The position numbers and the translations under genes are program-made. A DNA stretch of 64,000 nt from Trichostrongylus colubriformis (lineage: Eukaryota; Nematoda; Chromadorea; Rhabditida; Trichostrongylidae), in the NCBI GenBank assembly GCA_963978905.1, contig OZ022257.1:5280965-5344964 (forward strand), given 5' to 3'. Below, one piece after another: positions 14,101 through 25,220 of this stretch. A model generated the notes under the pieces. It was not told the origin of the DNA. It made no database searches and saw only the letters and a list, made by a program, of their open reading frames with translations. The first letter of the stretch is position 1; every line of letters starts with the position of its first letter.

Positions 14101-16668
14101 TAAGTCGTTGTCGCGAAAGGACTTGCGCCATAACAGACCGACTGTCGTAGATGTAGACAGTCCTTAGTGTCTCCCAGAGTAGAGCCTTCTTTGAAGCACT
14201 GACCTTTATCTCGATACTTCGACTATCTGCGGAAACCCGTGCCTTTATCACTGTTTTTTAACAACAATCTGTAGCCAAAAATGCGTCCTGATCCAGTTTA
14301 CTGTGACTAAGCCAAGTACGGAGTAGCAGAGAAGAAGAGTTAGCACGGTACTAGCACTCTTTCCGTGTATTTTCCAACTTTTTTCTGCGTTCAATTTTGG
14401 GTTCTTCAACATCCTCGGAAACACTTCTGAGCGCGATGACCGAGAAAGATTTTCATGGGTTTTGGCTTCAAAATCCTCTTTCATTAAGTGGCGAAACAAA
14501 TGGACCGGTTGACCGTCTTCCACGCGAGCTCCAAAGTACTCCTGTTCCTTATGCTGGAATAGAGATCCATTCATATAACATAATAGGTATCTTAAAAAAA
14601 GGTTGCATAAGGCGAAACTGCCGGTGTTTAGTATTTCTAGTGGGCAATTCACCTCCGATAGTATAGAAACAGCGACAAAAGCCATGTACTGTTGTCTCGC
14701 GTATATATCCAAAACGGATTTTTGTTACCCTGAAAAATACTCATCACTGCGACTACTCTCATACTGCTCTCATAGAAGGTCGGATTTCTTGAAAAACTTA
14801 CGAAGTCCACATTTGGAAAACGCTTGCGAAGCGATCTGGTAGATTTTTGGGGACATCTTCGAACTTTCTGCATCGCAGGTTTTGTGCGAGTCACCTTTCT
14901 GTCACAGACTGCACTATGCTGACTATAATTGTAGCAATCAGTTTCACCGTCAAAGGTTACTCGCGAAAGGCGGAAGCGAGAAGGCACTCGGATTCAATCG
15001 GATGGAAATCCAAAAATAGACGGGCTTTTTAAACCCCCTATGGTCGTTTTCACACAATGATGCACTTCGTTATTGTGTCAGCTTTCGCATTATCCCAAAT
15101 TACGTAATAAGTACACTATTGTTAATGCCTCTGTAAGGAAAACCTCATTCGGACACCATTGCTCGTCATTAGGTCAGAATTTCGTGTGCAACGTGCGACA
15201 CGAAATCTGTGATCATATAGTTAGGCTGTGTTTACAGCCAACGTTTCAGGACTTTGGGAGTATTGGCGCATCCTCTTTTTGGGATTTTTGGCGATGTCGT
15301 GTACCAACACATCAATTTATCCGCATTCCTTCAGATAGCCAAAATCGCGGTTGCGCCGGAACGCCGAATCTCTCAAACCGCGTGGGACGTGTGACATGAT
15401 GCCTGGAAGTTAGAGGCCCCGTGCGTGTTAGATTTTCAAGCGAGTTCACTGCAGAGATCGGGATCCTTGTGTACTTGTCGTGTCATCGGTGAAGCGCCGA
15501 AGCATATACGACGCCCCAAGCGATCCCATCAGTTCCTCACGGCGACTGCCTGTGTAATTGTGTACATTGGGCAATCACGGTGCCTAATGCCTGATTGAAT
15601 ATAAAGGCAAGTAAGCGCTGTCGTCAGACCATTCGAAAGTTTGACATGATCGGATGGTCAATAGAGCTGCGGCAAGCACATAATCTGTGTTCCTGTCTCT
15701 AATCTCTACCCTCTCTGCCCTCTTTCCCGATTTTTTTTCTGTGGCTCTCGCCGAACGCTTCCATGTTACGTATATCATATATAAATGGTTTCGCACCGAC
15801 AAAGCTCGAAATAAAGCTGGGATTCAATGATCACCTTGAACCCAGCTACATACGATGCCCCTACCTCGCCGCATCGCGGCTTACGTCATGCTGTCCTAAT
15901 GAGACACGTTCACGCCACCCTCATGAATTTTTGAATGGCGAAAGAGAGAGCCCAATTCTGAGGGCTTCATGTAGTTTTCCCACCTTTTTTACAGACTAGA
16001 CGTACAGTACCTTTGTTTCCGTACTAAATGCGATAACACATCCAAGATTATCGGTAAATGTGCCTCCAAGTAATTTTTATTGCAGTTCTTACTTTAGATT
16101 TCTTGACGGTGATGGTTGTTTCAAGAGGAGACCTGAAATGAATCCGTTTGGAATGGGTAAAAGGACGTGCCTCGGTGAAAACCTAGCCCGATATGAGCTT
16201 TTTCTACTTCTCACAACCCTATTACAGAGATACGAATTTCTACCCATAGGTAAGTAGACAACAGCATCGCCGAACTTTTTTATATAAGGACTTATAGTGT
16301 GTGGGACACGATAGGACACGATTTCACAACGCCCCGTAAGTCGTGCAACGCGATGCGTGACTTCTAAGAGAACCGTCGTGCGTAATTGGTTTTTTGCGCG
16401 ATCACCGTGTCCCACGATTTCGGGTTCTGGGATCGGTAGCCGCATACAGGCCGACTACAAACGCCCCTCCGTTGCTATCATGCATCCCGTTGAACCGCGA
16501 TGCGAAATTTTGTACTAATCATACCACCTAAGCATCGTCAGAATCTGACTGCTCATACTTTCAGAAGGAGAACCTCTTCCATCCTTGCAACGGAGCTTGG
16601 GCATCACAAATGTGCCCAAGAACTACAAATGTATGGTTATTCCAAGAAAATCTTTCAAAGTTACATGA
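5126..16668 (+). CDS. Cytochrome P450, CYP2 clan (13 exons)
   Basis: Exons: 5126-5226, 5295-5421, 6394-6529, 6587-6722, 6794-6890, 7823-7963, 8017-8120, 10073-10192, 10742-10880, 13276-13391, 13650-13775, 16098-16249, 16565-16668. All junction phases agree, giving about 532 aa (family usually near 500). The N-terminus has a short polar lead, then hydrophobic segments and the RRNLPPGPIPLPLIGN hinge typical of ER-anchored P450s. Motifs in order: C-helix WEQIR (about 155-159), I-helix GGMETT (335-340), K-helix ELQR (391-394), PERF split across exons 11/12, and heme loop FGMGKRTCLGE with Cys472 as iron ligand. The gene should encode a haem-thiolate monooxygenase working with P450 reductase on small lipophilic substrates; the substrate is unknown. 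It resembles the nematode CYP14/33/34/35 group, but I cannot assign a subfamily. No disruption is seen. Long introns 7, 9, 10 and 11 carry repeats. Confidence 0.93.
9323..9578. repeat. Fold-back element with 120-bp arms in P450 intron 7
   Basis: The left arm at about 9323-9444 is the near-perfect reverse complement of 9458-9578, leaving a 13-bp loop around tctctttcttatt. Only a few mismatches are seen (for example cgtttcggcctt against cctttcggctt). The arms include gtgtccgattcttgcagc at the outer end and gaccaccgttattc at the inner end. It is non-coding; open frames on both strands give the same peptide because of the palindrome. It is probably a fold-back MITE or a recent inverted duplication. 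Confidence 0.85.
13437..14125. repeat. Two diverged GC-rich repeat copies flanking P450 exon 11
   Basis: Segments 13437-13612 and 13890-14125 share blocks such as ggcgt-gctgc-ttcacaag, gcacgg, cagccacg-cc-gtc and gaaggcgg-c, followed by a cgaaaggacctg/cgaaaggacttg block near their ends. They lie either side of exon 13650-13775 in the same orientation. Similarity is moderate and the boundaries are approximate. They are unlikely to be coding. Confidence 0.4.
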
Positions 16669-16989
16669 ATCTTGAATTATCATTATTATTGCGTAATGTT
16701 TGTTAAATAAGCCAATTTAAACCAGTTCCTCGAATGTAAACACTCTCCGATCTCCTACTTAATTATATTCCTTGAATGCATATGTATCCAAAAACACATT
16801 TGATCTCCGTTTTTTCGTGAAAGTCCTCTTCTGATTTTTTTCTCTTTCCCGCTGTTGCACCATTCTCATGAAATGGGACGGTCATATTTCGCAAATAAAA
16901 GGGTGGTCTCGTAAACGTGTTAATGTAACACATGAAAATAATACATAGTCTGGAGCCGAACACCAGCAAGAAATATGTATAACCTGTAT

Positions 16990-17837
16990 CACTTGTCGTC
17001 CCGTTGCTCATCGAGAGTCTCGGGCGGGCACCAGCAAAGCCTTCATTCGCCCCTGCTGCGAGCCGAAGTAGTCCAGTAAACTTTTGTGGCTCCAGGGACC
17101 GGCAGCATCTCGTTTCCTTGGCGAAAAGCTTTTGTGAAGAAGTCTGACCATGGGGTCGGCGGTGGTCCTAGTGTTAGTTTGACAACCCAAGGGATCCGGT
17201 CGGTAACCACCGCTCTGGTCCAACTTTGGTTCGATATCGCATGACGTGTCCGGCCCACCTAAGTTTCGACTCCTTGGCAGATACGGCGGCGTACTGTAGA
17301 CCGATTTTTCCACGCTCGAAGTCGAAATCGGCTGGAAGCCGTTCCGCTTGCTGGACTGTCGGTGTTATGAGCACAATGTCGTCAGCGAAGCGGAGGTGGT
17401 GTAGATGCCGGTCATCGATCTTCACTCCCACGCCTTCCCATTCCAATTGACGCATGACTTTCTCAAAAGCGGGGCTGAAAAGTTCAGACGAGATGGTGTC
17501 CTCTTGTCGAACACCTCTCTTCACGTCGACGATGACTTCCTTGTAGAATGGCGAGATCCTGGTCCTGAAGTTGCTGTGGAGTCCACGAAGTAATCTTATG
17601 TACTGAGTAAGCACACCCTGGTTTTCCAGGGCTTTGATCACCGCTTCTATCTCAACACAGTCGAAGGCTTTCTTCAAAGATGTATGTGATGCATGACGGC
17701 ATCCTGTACTCTCGCGACACTTCAATGATCCTATTGACCTTGTGGATGTCATCGATTGTACTAAACCCTCTCCGAAACCCTGCTTGCTCGCATGGCTGTA
17801 CTTCGTCTAAAGTTCTACCAATCCTATTCAACAGCAA
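16990..17837 (-). mobile_element. Defective RTE-type non-LTR retrotransposon fragment
   Basis: Reading on the - strand, 17837-17690 encodes EQAGFRRGFSTIDDIHKVN. After a frame change, 17700-17174 gives KKAFDCVE, RGVRQEDTIS, LRFADDIVLIT and finally LRWAGHVMR. This is the palm region of reverse transcriptase in the RTE order, with FADD as the catalytic Asp pair. The upstream endonuclease domain is absent. The sequence jumps from the segment after the FADD box (DFDFERGKIGLQ) straight to LRWAGHVMR, so the thumb region is deleted, and the frame is broken near 17690. The copy is therefore dead. The known role of the family is target-primed reverse transcription; nothing here suggests present activity. 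Confidence 0.85.
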
Positions 17838-18439
17838 CAGCAGTTCAGATACACCGATCGAAAATTTTCATATGTTGAGCGTGCCAGAAAGTTAAGAAAT
17901 CTTGTAAGAAAAGTTTGAAACATCATCTGTAAAGAGTGGTACCACAAAAGGTGATATTGTAATTGGAGGGGTCACTCATCGTGTCACTCGCTATCGTCCC
18001 TCACTGGAAGCCGACCCAAAATCATCAATTTGTATAGAGTGTATATTTTTACCTGAGGCTTACTTGAAGGGAGTAGGGCTTTCCCTTGAATGAAGGCTTA
18101 GGCTAAAGACCATAGCGAAAATAGCGCCGGGCGCCGAGCTCAGTGAAGGTCCCCCTCCTTCTCCCTCCTAACTATACTAGCATCTCGAAAAATAAACGAT
18201 TCTTCCGCCTCTTTCTCTTGGAACCACAGCGATTTCCATCAACCCCGAAGACTAATCGGTTATATGATGTCAATGAAAAATCTAATAACTAATTAAAGGG
18301 CGAAAAAATCAGACTAGCGTCGATTACTAAGGCCGCGTTCACAATGTGCGCACCGGCACCGGCGGGGACTGGCACTACGCCAACATTCAAACTTGTGGCT
18401 CTCGCCACGATCATTATACTGTAATGTAACTAGGTCGAG

Positions 18440-18480
18440 CGTTTAGTGCTGAGGTTATACCACGCATTATCGCAAAATTA
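18440..18480 (+). repeat. Solo end related to the 19563-19961 element
   Basis: The string gctgaggttatacc followed by a cgcattatcgcaaaatta block matches the left end of the 19563 element but lacks the GC-rich palindrome between them. The match is short; it is read as a deleted relative or a solo terminal repeat. Confidence 0.35.
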
Positions 18481-19562
18481 CATAGATGCAAAATCGCAAA
18501 ATGGCATATTGTCATGACACTCTCACTTGAGTATGCTTTTTTGCCGGGTTCTTTATCTCCCTGGATCAGTGAGTGATACGAGACCAGCGTTGTGGAGGGA
18601 AATAACGTGTTCGAACGGAGGTGCGCAAGACGGCACTTGCGATCCTGCGAAATATGACCTCAATCCTTCATGCCATGGCGGTCGGCGGAGGGCACATGAT
18701 TTTGCCGCCGTCGCCGCCGCTGTCGACGCCTGTGCGCAAAGTACGAACCCGCCCTAATTATAGTAATCAGTCAACGAAAATTCAAATACAAGAGCATCAA
18801 ACTGGAAATAGCACGAAGAAGAGTGAGAAAGACTGGCCACAAAAAAGACTACAATGAGAGAATCAAAAGAATAAGTTCAAAAATGAATAGCAGAAAAATA
18901 TGAAAGGCTATAAACAACAAAGACAACTAAAGAAAACGAACGAGATCAGTAAAACATCAAGCGGAGGTTTAAAAAATGAATTCCTCAAACAATACATATA
19001 TTCCCTAATTTGAGGAACGACCTTGTCCAGCAAGAAAAAAGGAGCAATTACGAATGAACGGAACAGAAGAGAAAAGGGAATAAGTACTAAACGCTATATG
19101 CTTCATCTGAAAACACCAGGTTGTGGCAAATTTGGCCTACAGTAAGACCTATGTAACGCTTAAAGCACGTTAAATTGCAGACACTGCACACACAACACCT
19201 TGCTAAGACTTGAGTGTGAATTCAATTGTTTTGACCACGAACACTTTTCTTACCCTTTTGCGTATTCTCCCATTCACTACTTCACTTGATTGGTGCAGTT
19301 TGTTGTTTCACATATTTTACATCATCATGAATGGATGAAATACACCCTACGAGACAACGAACTACATATCCCACGGCGAGCAACTCGGAAAGGTGACGTT
19401 GCAGTTTGAAAGGTGCGCGGGAGATGCGAATACAGTCCAGAACGTCGCGTCTTTCACTCCGGTTTATTGTACCGATTATCGCTTTTAACGTCGAATGTTC
19501 GCTTCAAAATTTGGCATTCTTTGCACACTCAAGTGTGTATTTTCACCAAGCCTTCGGCTGAG

Positions 19563-19961
19563 GTTATACCGTGCGGACCGGGCGGACCGGCCGGTCCGGA
19601 CGGTCCGCACGGTCCAGGCCATCGAATTATCGCAAGATTGCACACCGCGACGCACGCTACAGTAATTGCACTACCTAGGTCGGATCTGTGTCATGGAACG
19701 AAAACACCATATGAAACACACCATGTGAAATAACAAACAAATACACATGTAATACGAACACGCAACAACAAAGGAATAGAAAAAATTGATGCACAATACA
19801 CAGATGCACCGAGAAGCTGCCAAAAGTTGGGTAGTGCGCGCGCAATTCGGGCGCGCAGTTACTGTAGCATGCGTCGCGGTCTGCAATCTTTCGATGATTC
19901 GATGGCGTGGACAGCGCGGGTCGTCCGGACCGGCCGGTCCGGACGGTCCGCACGGTATAAC
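19563..19961. mobile_element. Non-autonomous inverted-repeat element with GC-palindromic ends
   Basis: The left end begins GTTATACCGTGCGGACC and the right end closes GGTCCGCACGGTATAAC. Reverse complements agree over roughly 100 bp, including ccatcgaat-atcg-aagattgca, ccgcgacgca and gctacagtaa blocks. Each end also contains its own self-complementary run of ggaccggccggtcc type, so each arm can fold alone. The middle (about 180 bp) is AT-rich and encodes nothing recognisable. The superfamily is unknown; it is best described as a MITE. Confidence 0.75.
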
Positions 19962-21094
19962 ATCAACCTTATTTACAAGGGAAGGGGTTACAATTTTCTA
20001 GGCGAAGGTATCTTCCACAGTGAAATGCCTCTCTCCCCAGCACCAACAATTAGAAAACATCTGAGTGTTTAGGAACTGACGACATTCGATGCTATCACAT
20101 CAATGTTTGATCCAACTCTCCCATGCCCTATAGTGGTAGAATATTGTTAATTTGAAACCCAAAACAAGAAGTTAAAGGAAACCTGGTGTACCCTGGCTGG
20201 TAAAAACGTTCTGCACGCGGTAGTGGCTAGCTCATAATCGCACATGGCAACATAAATGCAATTTTGAAACTGCTACTGTCCAGGGATCATATCGATACTG
20301 TCGCTTTTGAATAAAACCGTAACCAAAATTTGAACATAGCGCAGGCGGGAAATTTATTCGTGTGACGCCATGAATGAATTCATACCTTCCGCGCGAGTTG
20401 CGTGCACATCGATCGGTGTCGAGATGGTTTTTGTGCATTTTCGATAACTTTTTTCAGCTATTTCATGTGTTCCTCCCTTGCACTCCGTTCCAATTTCCAC
20501 TGATTATATACCTGTCGTTCTTCTATTCTACTCAGAATAGTGTGCGTTAGGGAATATTCGATAAGTAATACATATGTAGATCATGATGCCAGATTGCCGA
20601 ATTGCACACTATAAACTGACAGCGATAGCAGCGTTCATGGTCATTGCTTATGTTTTAGTTGAGCAAGCATTTACACTATGCGTTTGTTATAGAGCAAATG
20701 CGTCATCACACACCTTTTTAGGTTTACTTATTTTATCATGCTTTGAAAAGTAGAAAAAAAAACGTTCGAAACAGCCGAACTAACATATCACCGCAGGATG
20801 ACAATGACTTCTAGTTACTGATTTGGTTTAGCTACAAAAACGAAAGTCGGTCCCCGTGAAGATCTAATAATTGGTGACGTATTACTGTACCGAACAGCTT
20901 GTACTACATAATTGCTACCTTTGCTATGTGTTACTTATTAATTACCTTACGCTTTCCTCGGAAGCACCACACTCGAGGTATACAAATGTACACTTATTGT
21001 AGCTAGCTAGCTGTACCCAGGTGTTGATGTGGTGACAGCCTAGGATTTGAAGGTCATGTTCTTGCAGTTTTACGAAACCAAAAACCACTTGTTG

Positions 21095-21312
21095 GCTCAA
21101 CTAAAGTGGGGGGAGGGATGGGAGAAGACACAAAATTTTCACCGACGTCGAAGCTGCTTTCCCTTCTTAGGTTAAACTAAAGCAGTTTAGACATGCTTCG
21201 GCAGATGCTCTTTCATGTGGGAGGAGGGGATATGAATTCATCTCAAGCCTAGAGAGGGAAGGAGCTTCGACGTCGGTGAAAGTTACGTCTCCCCCTCCAC
21301 TTTAACTGACCC
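21095..21312 (+). mobile_element. Inverted-repeat element (MITE), copy A
   Basis: The ends are tcaactaaagtggggg and ccccctccactttaactga, inverted over about 85 bp including caccgacgtcgaagct, ctttccct and cctaggtt-like blocks. The interior carries gatgctctttcatgtggg and aggaggggatatg. A second copy in the opposite direction is at 26906-27114. Confidence 0.8.
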
Positions 21313-22080
21313 CACTTGTTTATACTGAAGCCAGTTAATTTGTTCAAGAATTGTTCCAAAGCAGTCAAACAATCGCGAGTTGCAACCCCGCTGAAAAGGG
21401 AAATGGTTTATGAAGAAGTTATCTAAAAATCAATGGGATTTAATTTTGCAAAGTCGTATCTGGAATGAGATTTTTGTCAAATGGTCGAGTAGATTTGTCA
21501 CTACTAATATAAATGAGCTAGATTAAACAATTTTCAATTAGATTAGATCGAATAAATTTGTCTCTACTATTATACGTACGATAGGACTACAATTTTTCTA
21601 GGTCGGTTAATTAAATATGTTGTGGAAATTCGTGGGACGTGTGGATTACGCAACGAGCCTATGACCACTCTATTTCGAATTCTGAGATTCCAAAAAATAT
21701 TCAAGAAGCGTTTTTTTTTTGTAACAAAAGCAGCGATCTTGATTTATTTGTTACTTTGACATGCAAATGCTTCGAAATGGGCTTACTGCAGGTTTCAAAC
21801 TACAAACTTCTCCTGACGGTTATTACTTGCAGTTCTGCATACTTCTGCCGCTGTAGCGGAGATGAGAGGTAGCTTCAATATAAAGGTGGTATCTCCATGC
21901 TCTACGCCAACTTCATCACGAAGACCTGAGTGGATGAGTAGGAACATAACAACAAATGTACGTCCTGTTCCTGATCTCCAACTTTTACTCAGTTCTTAGT
22001 GGAGAGTAGCACTGCGTGCCATCACTTTTCAAAAGTAATTGTGACCCTGCTGTGGATACTACTAATCTTTGCAAACATTT

Positions 22081-22090
22081 GTTTTTTTAG
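22081..22090 (+). promoter_or_regulatory. Strong acceptor upstream of the F-box gene start
   Basis: The sequence gtttttttag ends at 22090, 48 bp before the in-frame ATG at 22139. The frame stays open across the 48 bp. It is either a spliced-leader acceptor, making ATG 22139 the start, or the acceptor of exon 2 of a longer gene. The choice decides whether the residues before Met are translated. Confidence 0.45.
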
Positions 22091-22138
22091 AGAAATTCAC
22101 GGATCACCTCATACTTCCCAATCCGTAAGCGTGGTCGC

Positions 22139-25100
22139 ATGGATTCTCCAGATGTGTGTGGGAAGCGACGTCGTCGCGGTACAACAGTTTCAGATGTAGA
22201 ATTCTTATCACCGGAAGGAACTTTTCAAGGAGCAACACCGCTACGTTTTCAGTGTTCTGATAAGCAAGATGGTGAGCTACTGCTTTTATGAAGAGTTCAG
22301 TGGTTGTAATATGTCACAGAAGGTTAGCATGCCTGTACTGCTCACCTATCTATCGTTTCATAATGGAACCTTATATTTCGTCTTCCTTGTTCAGAGCAGC
22401 AATCCGGTGACGGCGATAAAGACGTGGTCGAGCGTATTGTGCATTCCTCCAGTGCCCTCGGTATATTTGAAGAGTTACCATATACTCTATTCCGTCCGAT
22501 GTTCGATAGCATAGACAGTAAGTATTAATGAAACACTTAATCAATGGTAATATTTCTCTTCCAAACGTCTTCTAGTTCCTTGTTTGGTCGCACTGTGTTT
22601 GTCTTCATCGACATGGAATGCGCACGTACTGGACTACGTTAATTCGAATCTTTTTCTCCGGCGTGTCCATCGTGAGAGCAGTTCTTTTGCTACCAGTCAT
22701 TCAAACACAAAGGAGTATCTGTTCACCATTCTAGACCCATTTTATTGTTTCGGTATGCTAATTTATTTGTTTGTGCACTAATAACCCATTCAAATTGACT
22801 TGGCACATCTGTCCAGTTTCATTTGAACATTATGGAAAACAATAATTTTTTCACGAGCATGTGAATTATGTGTAATGATTAACCTGTGACACTTGCCAGC
22901 GATGTGGCGCCAGTAAGTGACAGTATGCGAGCTCACTTCCCTACAAAAACCTTCAGGGACTTCTACAGACAAATCAGATAAAGTTGCTCGAACCTTTAGT
23001 TGTGCTGCAATTTATAAACTAATTTTGGGGTTTTGGGAAAATTGTCTTGGGAAATGTTTTAACAGTTCTCTCCAGTACACCTACCGTTTATCATTTTCAC
23101 GATAGTACAGGTATGGCACACAGAAGTAGCTCCATATCCACTACCGAGCACTCTTACACACTTCGAAAAGCTCTCTGAGAAACGTCTTTTTTTCTCGGCA
23201 AAAATTGAGGTTCACCAGTTCAGGTAAACTTCTAAAATCTGTATCTGTATGTTTTCCTACATCTAAAAGGATCAGTCTGTTGATGTCATTCTGTGACCGT
23301 GCGCTTGCTTACGATGGAATCGATCAATGTGGAGTGGGAAGAGTTATTCACACGGTATCATTTAACATATTCTTCGTTTGCACTGTTAAAACACAAAGCA
23401 AATGCAGGTATTTTACAGATGTGCTCTAAATGGGCATTCTCTGAATGCGAAAAGGTGCTACAAGCAGTACTTCAGAGAGACAACGGTCGTTTGCAAGATC
23501 TGCTGAAGCAGTTTTCAAGTAGTGAACCTGAATCACTGCCAAAGGTTGAGATGGAGGTAATACGATTGTAACAATCATTTCATTCAGGAACTGATGTTGC
23601 AGAAGGTTTTTTTTTGCTTTCCAGTTGCGGGAAACTGTGCATGCTTTGTTATTATCTGGTCGGAATGCTCGATATGATGGTGCGGATACTGAGTACATTT
23701 TCTGGGTATCAGCGGTATTGCGCACTGTTAAGGAGCCGGTAACTCAAAGCAGGTTGCTGATGGTATTGTACGGTCCACTAAGGAAAATTGGCAATGAAAG
23801 TGCGTTCCTCACGAACACTGAAAACTGTAGTTGAATCTTTTTTTTGGTTTCGCTTCCAGTTGTCTGATCTTTGAACTGCTATTTTCAGAGGTAATTGACT
23901 GGCGCCTCTTCTGTGAACATATCATTGCTCCGTTTGCTTTGACCGAAGCCCTATTGAAACCACTTTCTGATGTCCTTCATCTCTTGTTGAATACTAAACA
24001 GCTGGACGCTGAGAAGTATTTATGGAGCCAACATGACGTGTTTAATGTGATTGAAGAATTGACCAGTTCGTTTTTCGTTCCATATTCGAAATTATTTGAA
24101 GTGTATGGTTCAAACGAACAAGTATTCGCTGTTTCAGCTTCTCCAGAGCCGTGGTCTTTTGACAATTTCGTCTCTTTACTTCTTCATCGTACAGCTCTTA
24201 TTCCGGTCTCGCTCGTTGCTCGCATGAACCACAACTATTCAGATGAAGCCTGTCTAATGTTCTTGTCATTCATCGTTGTAAGTGAACTGGAATCTTAAGA
24301 ATTATTATCCCACAGATCGGATGCACAGTCAGGGATCCAATTGATCTCTACTGATTAAGAATTTTTATGACATCCCAGTTTTTTGGATTCATCGAATACC
24401 GCCATTTAAGACTTCTTATCGCTGGAATATGAACGTTTGTGAAGTCATTCAACAGCCACTTCTACAAACCATGCGGTCATTGACGAGAGAACGCGGAAGA
24501 GAGTTCTACAACAGTATTTGTGATCATTATGCCAATATGTTGAAGCGCTTATCCAGTAGAGGCGAAGGTATGCACAAAATACAGATGTAATTCCGATCTT
24601 GATCAGCCTAGAAAGTTCTCACTTCTCCGCTTTTTGTCCCATGGAATCATTGCCACATTCTTTTGGGACACTAGCATTGACCCCACTTCGACCACCGAGC
24701 AAGGAACCGCTCTAAAAGTAACACTTGAAGTAAGCTGATTGGCTGCTGTGTATGTAAACTGAGGTGCCAAGTAGAGTTGCAAAAGAGGCTGAAGGAATGG
24801 TCATCAAGCAGAAAATGATATCTCCATTCTCCCCAATAACTCATTGGTGGATGATTGTGCAGCGAAGCTCATCACTGGTGTATTGATCGGAGCCAAATGA
24901 GTGTGCGGTGAGCAGCGGTAGGAAGTAGCGCGATGGTCTGTGGGCGGGGCGCGTTCTTATTTTGTTGAAGAGTTTGTGTTCGCTTCCATCTGAGTCCCAC
25001 CCTACTATATCCATAGTTGCCCCTCATGGCTCACAATGTCGAATGTGCTCTATTTTCAAAAAGCGACGTAGACGCGATAAACTTAGATTACCGCACTACT

Positions 25101-25220
25101 ATCCTATTCCACATTTTCAATGAATTCATTGTAGATGGCGCGCAGGAGTTAAGAATTTTGATGGCGGCACATGCTGAAGCTGCTCCAGTGCTACAAGAAA
25201 TGTCTACAGTTTTGTGGTGA
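22139..25220 (+). CDS. prom-1: F-box protein of the FBXO47/PROM-1 family (9 exons)
   Basis: Exons: 22139-22271 (open back to 22091), 22395-22517, 22576-22752, 23224-23354, 23419-23556, 23625-23799, 23889-24281, 24379-24567, 25087-25220; about 530 aa if ATG 22139 is used. Codon phases close throughout. The F-box is at about residues 68-107 (FEELPYTLFRPMFDSID then LVALCLSSSTWNAHVLDYV). FWVSAVLRTVKEPVTQSRLL followed by YGP, and CFPTSKR, match the order of conserved blocks I recall in human FBXO47. The protein should act as a substrate receptor of an SCF ubiquitin ligase; the worm family member PROM-1 controls meiotic progression and homologue pairing. The donor of exon 7 (24281), the junction after exon 4 and the start of exon 9 are my least certain choices. 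No disruption is seen. Polyadenylation signal not found nearby. Confidence 0.82.

Larger units (their letters stand above)
16669..22090. other. Intergenic region, P450 gene to F-box gene
   Basis: A candidate polyadenylation signal AATAAA for the P450 gene is at 16894-16899. The region then holds an RTE retrotransposon remnant (about 16990-17837, - strand), a GC-palindromic inverted-repeat element (19563-19961) with a related fragment near 18440, a member of another repeat family at 19103-19225, and an inverted-repeat element at 21095-21312. No cellular gene can be supported here. About 0.8 kb before 22091 is free of recognised repeats and may contain the F-box gene promoter. Confidence 0.6.

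Noticed and set aside
24301..24342. Alternative F-box gene exon beginning after tcccacag at 24315
   Set aside because: It gives IGCTVRDPIDLY then a stop with no donor before it; the 24281 donor with acceptor 24378 keeps the frame open.
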